Positions 9,842-19,205 of a stretch of DNA of 64,000 bases are shown here, in pieces; within the stretch, counting starts at the first letter, position 1, and each line of letters begins with the position of its first letter. A model generated the notes under the pieces. The model did not search any database and was not told the origin of the DNA. It saw nothing but the letters and a program-made list of their open reading frames with translations. The stretch is from assembly GCA_009767595.1 (NCBI GenBank), contig VSDK01012558.1, positions 315,269-379,268 on the forward strand. The letters run 5' to 3'. Source of the stretch: Symbiodinium kawagutii. Its lineage: Eukaryota > Sar > Dinophyceae > Suessiales > Symbiodiniaceae. The position numbers were made by a program, and so were the translations under genes.

Positions 9842-10017
9842 GAACTTGGACGAAGCGGAATCCGAGCTGGTCATGACCGTGCTCCGCGAGTTCGTGTCCA
9901 ACCGCGGCGTGGCCATGCCCCTGGAGAGTCGGGAGCTGCGGCGGCCGCGGACGTGTTTCTTCACGGCGGAGCGGCCCACGACGACCTCCGTGGATGCGGT
10001 GTGGGAGTTCGATAACG
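9842..10017 (+). CDS. ABC transporter copy A, exon with D-loop to H-loop region
   Basis: The exon begins after CCCAG and reads NLDEAESELVMTVLREFV, then RELRRPRTCFFTAERPTTT and DAVWEFDNG. This is the C-terminal part of the nucleotide-binding domain. The H-loop position, usually TH(R), is replaced by FFTAERP. In copy B the same sequence is split between exons at 36022-36123 and 37446-37526 by an intron inside the Arg codon of ELRR; copy A is continuous there. The exon enters in phase 2 and ends in phase 1 at AACG/GTGGGC. Confidence 0.85.
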
Positions 10018-10991
10018 GTGGGCCGACGCGCTTGGAAGGGATGCCCTGGGGATGCCTTGGATCTTGAGGGATGTCGAATTGGGGAGAGCCTTTAGGGGAG
10101 GCCCCTGCAAAACACCACCGGTTGGTTAGAAACAGGAGGATTTAAGTGCTGATTGAGGAGAACAGACAGGGGCTCAGAGGTCGATTGATGCAGCGGGAAT
10201 TCGGCCAATCACCATGTAACCAGCTCCGGTCTGTATAAGCCATGCAGATGTCACAACAGTTGAAACCTGTTTACCAACGCCGTAGAGAAATGTGGAGAAT
10301 GCAAGTCCAAAAAGAAGGGTACCAAGACAGCACTACCAAAGAAGGGCTGGGCATGTTTGGACACGGGGAAACAGAGAGAGGGAGAGAGAGAGGGCCACAA
10401 AAAGAGAAAGGGAAAAAAGGAAAAGAAAGAAAGGGAGATAGAGAGAGGGAGACAGAGAGAGAGGGAGAGAGAGAAAAAATAAAAGAAAAGGAGAGACCAA
10501 ACAAGGATCAAGACAAGCAGAGAGGGACTGAGGGATGCAAGGAGAGGAAGTGAGGAAAGAAACGTCATGCTTTCGGTCATTGGCTGAATGGAAATTCAGT
10601 CATGGGGAATACCAACTTTCAGAGCATCTATTTGTTGCTGCATGTGTCAATGCATGTTGGCACACATTCTGCACCTGTGATTTCCACTGCTTGAAAAAGT
10701 TTAACGATGGTAAAACACATGTTCAAGTCTTGCTGTGTTGATGTGGGTTGTTGGGATTGGGGAAGGGAAAGCCCACAAAGACGCAGACCGTTTGGAAACC
10801 ATAATTGGTCGATGGTGGAAGACGCAGTATCAAAGGTCAGAAGTGCACAAAACCATCACGTTTGCTTTTTTGCAAAGAATCCTTCCAAAAAAAAACGCAA
10901 TTTCCAGGCATACGAATTCTTCTACTACAGTAACCAACGGTCATTTCCAGCACCACCGGGAACCCGCCCACAGCTCCCCACATGTCGCCAG
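10018..10991. other. intron with a long purine-rich tract
   Basis: From about 10368 to 10560 the + strand is almost entirely purine (GAGAGA, GGGAGA and AAAGAGAAAG words), giving spurious open frames rich in Arg/Glu on one strand and Ser/Leu/Phe on the other. I see no real exon in the interval. Confidence 0.55.
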
Positions 10992-11104
10992 GTCAATGCG
11001 TGGAACTCAGCGCTGAGGAGTTGGCCAATCGAACGGCTGCAGAGGGCCCAGCTGTGCGGCGGACCAGGTCCTTCAAGATCTCCTCGACGTTGTCGTTGAA
11101 GCTT
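10992..11104 (+). CDS. ABC transporter copy A, C-terminal tail exon (candidate)
   Basis: After CGCCAG the phase left by the exon ending at 10017 gives (G)QCVELSAEELANRTAAEG and then RRTRSFKISSTLSLKLG. The counterpart at 38243 starts (G)VCCELRPGEK and ends TSVLLNLG, so start, phase and end match between copies. Both have a possible GC donor at the same place (G/GCAATG here, G/GCCAAG in B); otherwise the frame reads on to a nearby stop. The function of the tail is unknown. The correspondence between copies makes a real exon likely. Confidence 0.6.
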
Positions 11105-12676
11105 GGCAATGTGTTTACTCATGTTTACTCATTCTCTTTTGATATATGTGATATATGTTATTTTTGATATTGATACATATTGAATCTGTATCATGTATTC
11201 AATATTTACTGTTTTTTGTTCAAACATGTTTTCATCCTATAGGTATAGGTTTGCATGTCATGTTTTTGATAACTTAAAGGATTGTTTTGCACAGGTTTCA
11301 AGCTGTTTCAATCCACCATTGAGGGGAATTGTTGAGAATGTTGGCCGTGATGTGCTTTGAATGAATGATGGTGGTTGCAATCGTTGCGCATCATGGTGGC
11401 CAATTGAATGGTGGATGGAGGTGTGAAATGGTAGATGGTTAAATCATGGTCAGTTTTGGTGAAATGATGATTGATAATGTTAAATCCTTCCGGATCGCGC
11501 GGGAGGGAGTAGTTCTCAATATGGTTCAACGATGACTATGTGGTCAATAATGATCATAATTTTCAAATTATGGTCATGTACTGATGCTTCCTCCAGACGA
11601 TGGTGATTTGAGTGACCCAGCAGCTATTTTGATCACAACTTGCTGCATTTCCGCTGGCGCAGCTCAGGAATCTGGCGCAGTCGCCGTGACTGGCATGGAC
11701 CAGCTATGAATTTCCTGTATCTCCAACCAATACCAATCATCAACCCAGGTCAGAGGAGGCGATGGGTAAGTCCAACCACAGCCTGGGAGTTCACCTTGAC
11801 CTACCATCACAGGTTTCATCCGCAGCGGCTTGAAACATGTGAGTTTCTCAAAGGTAATAGCTACCGGACGTTCAGCGATTTGGGACGGTTTGGGTGGCTC
11901 ATGGCCCCCTGATTCTCGCAAGCGTGTATGTGATCTTGTTCCTCTATCTATCAATCAATTAGTTTTAAGAAGATGAGTTGAATCTTGGTCCATGCCGAGG
12001 GAAGTGTGTTTCACTTCACGGATTTGTCTTGAGCCCAGGTGAAATTGAACCAGGGCCAATACAACCCTGCACTCTGCAACATTCCGGCCTCAAGCAGTTT
12101 GTATGTGTGTGTGCCAAAAATAGATACATGTCAATTCCATAGTTTTTGTCTGAGCCAGATCCCACCATCTTGCTGCACATCACAATCTCACACGTCAACC
12201 TGTAGAGTTGTAGACAAACTCATGGGCAGTTCACTCGATGCGTGTTCTCGACTTCGCTGAATGCCTCCCACCTTACCAGGACCTGTTAACGTGCTGTCAA
12301 TGCGACTTGTGACACGTACAGGTGAACCTGGTTCGGGAGGCATGAAAACATACAACGAGAAGGTAGCTTGATTCATGTAGGCATTCAGTAGGTGGGGCGA
12401 AAATGTCCAACAGCATTTGAACTTTCTTTTGCTTTTGATCACTCGAATTTGCAAAAGTCCCCCAAAAATGAGGCATTCAAAACTGTGATGAGAGCGTGCA
12501 GGGTCACAGCGCACTGCCACAGCGGCAGAAAAGGCACGGCTGTGGCAACGTGTGGCAGGCCATGTCACCACAAAGTTCGGGTGAGGCACTGCGACATCTC
12601 TCGCAGCAAAAAAGTCAGTCACGGCATGGGTTCACCGGAGGCCGTACCTCGATGCCCAGGCTTCTGATGGTCATGA
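11105..12676. other. non-coding stretch between ABC copies, first part
   Basis: There are AT-rich runs near 11130-11240 and simple GGT/CAT words near 11320-11470. Short protein-like frames near 12260-12375 lack good splice borders, and I do not call them. Confidence 0.45.
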
Positions 12677-12793
12677 GGATATGGGGCATATCCAGCCATC
12701 CAAACATGAATAGGTAAACATCCCTTCAAAAGGACTAATCCGGGTAATCTCTGGGATGTTTACCAAGGGTATACAGGGTTTGGACCCATGGCC
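12677..12793. mobile_element. diverged MITE-like element, copy 2
   Basis: The right end, GGTATACAGGGTTTGGACCCATGGCC, is 1-2 substitutions from the right end of the copy at 962, and the left end GGATATGGGGCATAT is a diverged version of GGCTATGGGTCAATAT. Flanks ATGA (12673-12676) and ATGT (12794-12797) could be a decayed 4-bp duplication. It is older than the copies at 962 and 30184. Confidence 0.5.
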
Positions 12794-14968
12794 ATGTATA
12801 CTAGAAAGTGCCGTGCTCCTGTTCAAATTGTCATTGCCACTATTTCTCATAACCCGCATGCGACCGCTCGTGGATTTCTGACCTTGTGTCTTTGTTGGTT
12901 CTCTCAGATTCTCTCCTTGTTTTGAGGTGTGTTTCATTGTTTCACAGAAGCAGCTGCCGAACCCCTTCCTAGATCATTTCCAAGATGGCATGATGCCGTT
13001 CTATGGTCGGGGATGATCATTCGTTGGACGACCAACGCCAGCAGAACCATTTTTCCTGGCTGGGCCGGGGCTTCTGTTGATGCTGAGGATGGACCTCCTC
13101 AGTGGTGATTCTACGAAGATGAACTTAAAAGATCTAGCCCCCCAGCAGCTGCGATCCCACGAGTCGAGTCAGAGATGCTATAGGAGTGTGACCAACCAAC
13201 CAGTTGTCCCTTCCGTGATTGCTGGGATCGAGGGCCAGCTCAAACAGCTACAAGTTATCATCATCAAGCATCATTAGCAGCTATTGGCCAGAATCAACCA
13301 TCATTAGCAGCTTTCATTATCCACCAACCGTTGGTCATTCCTAGTGACTATCATTTTGAACAATCATATTTAACCTTCGTCATCAACGGCTCTTGGCAAT
13401 CATCATTGGTATTCATAAGTAACTATACCTGGATAAAGTCTTTGACTCATGAATCATTAGTAACTCTCATTGGCAATTATCATTTTCAATCACCATCCGC
13501 AACCATCATTAGCATTCATTAGCATCGTTTCTATCATTATCCGCCACCTGCTGGTCATTCCTAGAGAGGCTACCATCATTATCAACTATATCATGAGTAA
13601 CTTAGTAACCATCAAATCATTATCAATAATCACTAGCAGGTTTAATGATTCAACTTATCAACCGCCATCAGCAACGTGCTGTGGTTTCTTAAAATTTTGG
13701 TACCCCAACCAAAATGCTTGGATGACAACTACAAACAGTCAATATTAGATGGCTTACAGGGTCACCCATGTTCAGAAACATTCATATCGCTATAGGAGCT
13801 CCTAGTGACTCCTAGGAACTCTTGTCCGCCACTTTTATCGCGATTGCGGGTGCCAGGTGCAGCTCGTGTCCCCAGCACGGCTAAAGCGCCCAAATCGCGG
13901 CGGGCGACGCCGAGCACCGGTCCGGTTCCACCACGCGTCGCTTGGAGACCGCCATCGCGCTGGGGAGCACAAGCCTTGTGGTCAGCTATTCAGCCAGCAG
14001 TTTGACCACCATTTTTCAATACATTGGTGATCAACCAGGTTGGAACAACTAATCAGGGCAATGCTGGCAGGACAGTTGGCTGCATTGACCAGCTTTGGAA
14101 CCAGCAGTTTGATCAACCAGCTAACTAATCAACCAAAAAAAAGACCTGCACTTGTTCAAAAAATCCAGCTCACCGGCAATTTGACCACCGCTTTTGTTGA
14201 TCCGTTGAATTTTGTTGGGCAATGATGTTGAGGTGTCGTCGGGTATGTTTGGCGGATACTTTCAACCCACACATTATTTCTTATTCACAAGCAGCCCATG
14301 ATAGCCCATGTGCCTGAATGAGCTATGACATGGATGTGTTGAACAGATGTGTCGTGTCACAAGACTCGCTCAAGAATGACCATTGTGAGACCGCAGCAGG
14401 CATTCAAGCCATGAAGCAACCCGTTTGCATCGGATTTGAATTCAACTTGAAGGTGTTTCTGTACATGCGCTATACTCAACCAGCTATATAATCTAATGTG
14501 ATTATATTTGACCGCATTTTTGGTTGATGACAGGCTGACAGGGCTGATCAAACACATGTCGACACTATTCGCCACACACACATCCTAGTTTGTGAGTTAA
14601 CTTGTTGCATCAGAGATAGTGCCACGCATCCTCACTATTAGAGTATCACATGATCCCGGGCTTACTTACAGAGATTGAAACTGGGCATTGCTCTTGGTTC
14701 TTATTTGAATTTGGTTGAGGCGTTGACTATCAGACGGCAACATGGTGTGCTCTCAGGGGCACCAGGACCCCGGGAATCCCGAAACAAGCCCATTCTGTGT
14801 GCCATTTTTGAGGGTCTTCAATGTTGGTTCAAAGGTTGGGAATGACTTTTGGCACCTCGCCAGGGTGGAAACCCCTTGACAATCCCGTCATGCATGATCT
14901 TCGTGCGACCACACCTACTGGATCACCATGGCCCAATCTTTGGCTCGAAGCGGCAACATGCGGCAACC
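12794..14968. other. non-coding stretch between ABC copies, second part
   Basis: From 13255 to 13680 there is low-complexity CATCATTAGCA/ATCATTA sequence typical of introns here. A GC-rich island at about 13830-13980, after GGTGCCAG, could be an exon (a Lys/Ser/Pro-rich frame with AKAPKSRRATPSTGP), but two frames are open and I cannot choose. The rest shows nothing recognisable. Confidence 0.4.
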
Positions 14969-15118
14969 ATGGGGGCCTGTGGTGGGAAAGCTGCGCAAAG
15001 CCATTCGAGCCGAGAGGTGAGACCCAAGGAGTTGGAGAATCGCCGATATTTGCCGCTTGAGCTGCCAGTTGGGATGGTGAAGCCATGGGAATGCTTACCA
15101 GTAGAACCCATCCATTGA
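14969..15118 (+). CDS. candidate first exon with N-terminal MGACGGKAA
   Basis: An ATG in good context (CAACCATGG) opens a 49-codon frame, MGACGGKAAQSHSSREVRPK and on to PLELPVGMVKPWECL. Gly2 and Cys4 would fit an N-myristoylation plus palmitoylation signal. It lies about 1.8 kb upstream of the first Calx-beta exon of copy B in the same orientation, so it may be that gene's first exon; GATG/GTGAAG inside the frame could be a donor. No homologue is recognised and the link to copy B is not shown. Confidence 0.3.
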   Translation: MGACGGKAAQSHSSREVRPKELENRRYLPLELPVGMVKPWECLPVEPIH

Positions 15119-15744
15119 AAAGTTGCCTGCTTGTAAATGACACTAGCGGGTTTTCGAGCAACAACATGCCTTTGAGAGTAAACACCATTGATGTTCGAAA
15201 AAACGGGCAGGTGGGCATGTCCAGAAAGGCTTTAGCGAAGACAATGACGATGACAAGGCATTACTGCACTTGTTTGTTTGGATTTGGGGACTGGTGCATT
15301 TTTTGCTCACAATTTTGTGTACCTGAAAGCCTGGAAATGTTTGCAGGTTTGCCATCTTGGCTGGTCAGCACGTCTGTTGGTTGGGATCAGCCGTGGCTGT
15401 TGGTCGTATTACGCAGTCAGGTGTCAGCCTGTTAAGGTTGTCCACAGCTCCGATGCTTACCTTACCCCAAGCGGCATTTCTTGGTTGCTTCAGCCAAAGG
15501 TGTTTGCACCCAGAAAGTCTTTGCAGCAGACTGACCATTTTTGGGGCGAATAAGGGTGAATTGTGTATTCCAAGAAAATGTTTTTGCTCCGCCTCCTCCT
15601 CCTCCTCCTCCTCCTTTGCATGCAGTTCTGTCCAGACGGGCGGACTTATAGGTGACATGTTAGACAAGAAATGCAGCAGTGAGGATAAAGACACGCATTT
15701 GATTTGCACTTGAGCCATGCCAGTTTTTACCCCCGGCCCTCCAG

Positions 15745-15866
15745 GTCCAAGCTCCGAAATATGCTCCCTTTGAGGTATGCGCCTTTGAATGATGGCTCCT
15801 TTGATTCGCAAGCACTGCAAGAGGAGAATGTCAACCTCGACGCTCGGCTGCAAATGTTGAGACGAG
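15745..15866 (+). CDS. candidate exon with short coiled coil, upstream of Calx-beta
   Basis: After the acceptor CCCTCCAG the frame reads SKLRNMLPLRYAPLNDGSFD and then QALQEENVNLDARLQMLRR, a short heptad-like helix. It ends at ACGAG/GTGCTGG, a normal donor. It enters in phase 2 and leaves in phase 1. Position and strand suggest an N-terminal exon of ABC copy B, although it does not join directly to the phase-0 exon at 16784. Confidence 0.5.
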
Positions 15867-16544
15867 GTGCTGGTTGTGCCGCTGGTGGTCATGTGTTTGG
15901 GCCATTCCCGCTGTCGGTTCATGGTTGTACTGCTCCCATGTCATTGGCCGTGACCAGTCCACCTGTGAGCAAAATCAGGGCGCGTTGCAGGCCCACCATT
16001 GATTGATTGTGCCCGCCCACAGTCTTGATAAGTCTTGATAACCAGATAAACCGTCAAGATTTGAAGGGAAATCTTAAAACCAAGATTCCATTTGTTTTGC
16101 CTCATTGTGGATGCAACAACTTTCCACACTGGATTCATTAAACAGTCTCCAGCGTGTGCCGCCCACCATGGACACGTTGGATTCAGATGAAGCATCCTTG
16201 GTGTAATAGAACTGGCATGTCATGACAGTGAGATTAGACACCAAAAGTTTGCATGACCGATCGTGCTGCGCCAACATGTCCCAGAGCCCAGCTGACAACC
16301 TGAATGACTTGGGTCCCCCATTTTGTGCGAAACGCCCGCCTAGCGACTTTTATACCAACCATGCCGAAGATCAATTGTGCACGTTTCATCCGCAGGCCTG
16401 TTGGTATGTGATACAGGGATGTTCCTGTACCATTCTGTACCTACATGTTTTTGTCTCATCTTTGGACATGTTCCCTTTGTGCGGCTTCTTGCCACGTTTG
16501 ACTTCACCCTTGATCCATAACTTGGGGGCCCCTGATGGCTTGAG

Positions 16545-16750
16545 AAACCACCATATCTATCCTTTATCAACCGGTATAAGTCTTCCTTAACCCAAAGAAT
16601 GCATTTTAATCCCTATTAAAAACCGCTTTAATTGATCCCCTATAAAACCATATAAAACAATTTCAATCAATATTTTTTGATCACCCCAAAAACCAGCCAC
16701 TTACACCAGGTCCAACACTGCAAAACCACCATATCTATCCTTTATCAACC
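16545..16750. repeat. 28-bp direct repeat pair in the intron before the Calx-beta exon
   Basis: The same 28 bases (starting AAACCACCATATCTATCC) occur at 16545-16572 and 16723-16750, about 178 bp apart. Between and after them lie CCTATAAAACC and CATATAAAAC words. The second copy ends 33 bp before the exon at 16784. Confidence 0.75.
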
Positions 16751-16783
16751 CCTATAAAACCATATAAAACCATATAAAACCAG

Positions 16784-16930
16784 GACATTTTGCAATTCGC
16801 CTCTGCGATCTTCGTGGCGGACGAAGCCGAAGAGTTCACGGTCAGCGTGATGCGCTTGGGCCAACTGGACGGTGAAGTGCGGTGCCACTTCCGTACCGAA
16901 GATGCTGGGACGGTGCAGAACGCCGGTGGT
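16784..16930 (+). CDS. ABC copy B, first half of a Calx-beta domain
   Basis: After ACCAG the phase-0 frame reads DILQFASAIFVADEAEEFTV, then VMRLGQLDGEVRCHFRTEDA. This is the start of a Calx-beta motif: aromatic-x-V-x-E, then V-x-R-x-G-x-x-G-x-V and an F/Y-x-T-x-D strand. The expected GxDY element continues in the next exon. The donor is GGTGGT/GTGGGG, leaving phase 0, so this exon and 17703 join in frame. Calx-beta domains are extracellular or cytosolic Ca2+-binding beta sandwiches in other proteins. Here I only infer a regulatory or adhesive role next to the transporter core. Confidence 0.75.
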
Positions 16931-17702
16931 GTGGGGAGTTCATGGCAGTGTAACCGCTGGTCATGGTGGTGAGGGGTACCGAAAATTTCTGGATAGATCT
17001 TTATGACCTACTACTTATAGTCCATTGCAGCTCCAAGCGTCCAACAATGGCAAGATGTCCTTGTTGATTTCGGGGCTGGGCACTCAGGAACATGGATAGT
17101 ACAAAAACATCCGAATTGATTGCCTGCAGCTGCGCCTTTTCAAACAACAGCTCGCATCTTGACCTGAAATGTATTTTGTTTTACTTATCCATTTGTATAA
17201 TATGTATCAAATATGATTGACCCATCGTCATTCACCATTGGACTACTGTTGAAGATGACCTAGTAAACGTCAACCATTTCAACCCATATATTTTGCAGTC
17301 AGTGACCGTCATTGACCATCTTAACCATCAATTTACTTAAATGATGTCAAACTAGTCAGTCATTAAAAGATTTTGATCATCCTTGATTTTAGCCACGTTA
17401 CCTTACTTCCTCACCACTTGTTGACCATTAACCGTTCATGTTTGCTACAACGCTATTCGTGTTGCCCTCTCCCTGCAGTCGATCCTGCACAGACCCAGGT
17501 GCTGCCGCATTCCACCATGAACCATGGTGTAGGTTGCCCTGTGAAGTAGATCGGCATGGCCAGGTTGTTCCATGGGTCCAAAGGTCCACTGACATTTTTA
17601 TCAGATCCAGTTCTAGAGTATCTTCACCATAGCTCGGGATTGGTCACCAAACGTGGGGGGTTTGATGCTGGTGGAGCCGTCTCGCGATGTCCCGCACCTC
17701 AG

Positions 17703-17860
17703 GAGGGTTCTGGAAAGGCTGGGCTGCGCTTCGAGCACGTCGAGGGGGATCTGATCTTTCCCAGTGGCGAATTTCAGCAGTCCATTCGAATACCTATCAT
17801 TGAGTCTCCCCTGTGGTGCGCCACCATGGAGTTTAAGGTGATCTTGGAACATCCCCTTGG
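17703..17860 (+). CDS. ABC copy B, second half of the Calx-beta domain
   Basis: After ACCTCAG the frame reads GLRFEHVEGDLIFPSGEFQQ, then SIRIPIIES and EFKVILEHPLG. The G-x-L-x-F-x-x-G-E and I-x-I-P-I-I-E patterns followed by F-x-V-x-L are the second half of Calx-beta. It enters in phase 0 and ends in phase 2 at CTTGG/GTGTCAG, matching the phase-2 start at 18013, where the terminal Calx-beta strand (RVKVID) follows. Confidence 0.8.
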
Positions 17861-18012
17861 GTGTCAGTTGCGCGGAAAAAATGACGTACTGCACATTTGC
17901 ATGTCTATTTCTTTTTGTTTGCATTTTTGTCGGCAAATTATATTCACATTTGGAATATTTGAGGCTTTGACCATGAGTTTTCTGGGAAAATTCAGCCCTT
18001 GACTGTTCCAAG

Positions 18013-18223
18013 GTTGGGGAGATACTTGAAGCATTGCAGGGTGAAGGTTATTGACAGGGACACCTTTCCATCGAGTTTCTACGCCCAGCAAATTGAAGAG
18101 GACGTAGAGACGATCAGCCAGACTGGGCTTTTTATTGAGTATGTGAAGCTTGTGCTGGAACAACCTGGGAATCTCTGGAGATTTCTCATCACCGTGGCTT
18201 TTGATCAGTTGAAGAACCTGTAC
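18013..18223 (+). CDS. ABC copy B, end of Calx-beta and start of membrane-proximal region
   Basis: After CCAAG the frame reads LGRYLKHCRVKVIDRDTFPS, then FIEYVKLVLEQPGN and FLITVAFDQLKNLY. The first part closes the Calx-beta fold; the second resembles the helix leading into the first transmembrane segment of dinoflagellate Calx-beta/ABC proteins as I remember them. It enters in phase 2 and ends in phase 0 at CTGTAC/GTGTCT, continuous with 19028. Confidence 0.8.
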
Positions 18224-19027
18224 GTGTCTTGGATTTTGTGCAACGTTTGCTTGCGCGTGCTTTGCCATGATAGGTTGGCTGTCATAGGTAGGCTTGTTTC
18301 GAGTATAATAGGGACATATTTCATAGTGCGCGGCTAAATTGGCATTCACCAATAAATATATAGTACCGTGTAATAACAAGAATAATGATCTTTTCGTAAT
18401 AATTATTTAGTTCTGACAATTGTTGAGATATTCCGCGGCACGTTGGTATTTCATGCATTTCAACGAATGGATTTATATTTAGCTTTGGAACCTATAGTTT
18501 CCACATATATGTATCAAGATAATTGAAACTTCTTCATGGAACGTACAGATTTATAATTCTGTGAGTGAGACAAATCCTGTGTTTACATTTATCTATAACA
18601 TATGACCTCTACATTTGCAAAGGTAATGATGTGTATGTAGGACAAGTATGTTGATCAAAGTAAAGCGCACGTAGTCAGGGAGGAAGAGATGTTGATGTTG
18701 CAGTGTGCACAAATATGTGCACATGTGCGTGCACAATACCAGTATGCCCACACAAGCATGAAACTATACCACTCTAGCTGGATGAGCGTCATGGCTTAGC
18801 CGGGATTAATTCACAGTGTCCAGCTTAGGCCAACAAAGCACACAGTTTCCAGCTTCGCCGGGATCAATTCCTGACCCTGGGAACTGCGGCCCAGCAGTGA
18901 GGACCACAAGTGGCAACCATGAACCAATTTAGTCCACCAAATCGACTCATTTTGACAGCTGTTGGGTTTCGTGATTGCACCCGTTGCTTATCCCAAGAAC
19001 CCCGCGACGGTTTCGGCATGGCCTCAG

Positions 19028-19205
19028 GTTTGGTTCACTTTGAAGGCTTCGGTGTACATGGTCAACGTAGTCTTTGGGCACCGCGAGGATGCAGAGGATG
19101 AGTTGTTGATCAGAGACGATGCGGCAAAGACTGCGCAAGTCTTGGGCCTCATGCAACATGGCGTAAAGATTCGTGAGAAATGTCGACCTTTGATGGCCTT
19201 GATTG
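19028..19205 (+). CDS. ABC copy B, transmembrane-domain exon
   Basis: After GCCTCAG the frame reads WFTLKASVYMVNVVFGHRED, then AEDELLIRDDAAKTAQVLG and REKCRPLMALIG. The hydrophobic segment around SVYMVNVVFG, followed by a charged loop and a second hydrophobic start, fits the first ABC membrane helices. It enters in phase 0 and ends in phase 1 at ATTG/GTTACG. A possible small continuation (FEELLVLKLQRQSF, about 19298-19360) is phase-compatible but not secure. Confidence 0.75.

Noticed and set aside
10242..10580. Long open frames on both strands, rich in Arg/Glu or Ser/Leu
   Set aside because: They are read through a purine-rich simple-sequence tract, which is open in several frames; no domain or splice evidence.
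12188..12622. Minus-strand frame of 144 codons
   Set aside because: No recognisable motif, and all secure host exons are on the + strand; composition fits chance openness.
15365..15922. 185-codon minus-strand frame with poly-Glu
   Set aside because: Poly-Glu derives from a CCT microsatellite at about 15592-15614, and it opposes the better supported exon at 15745.
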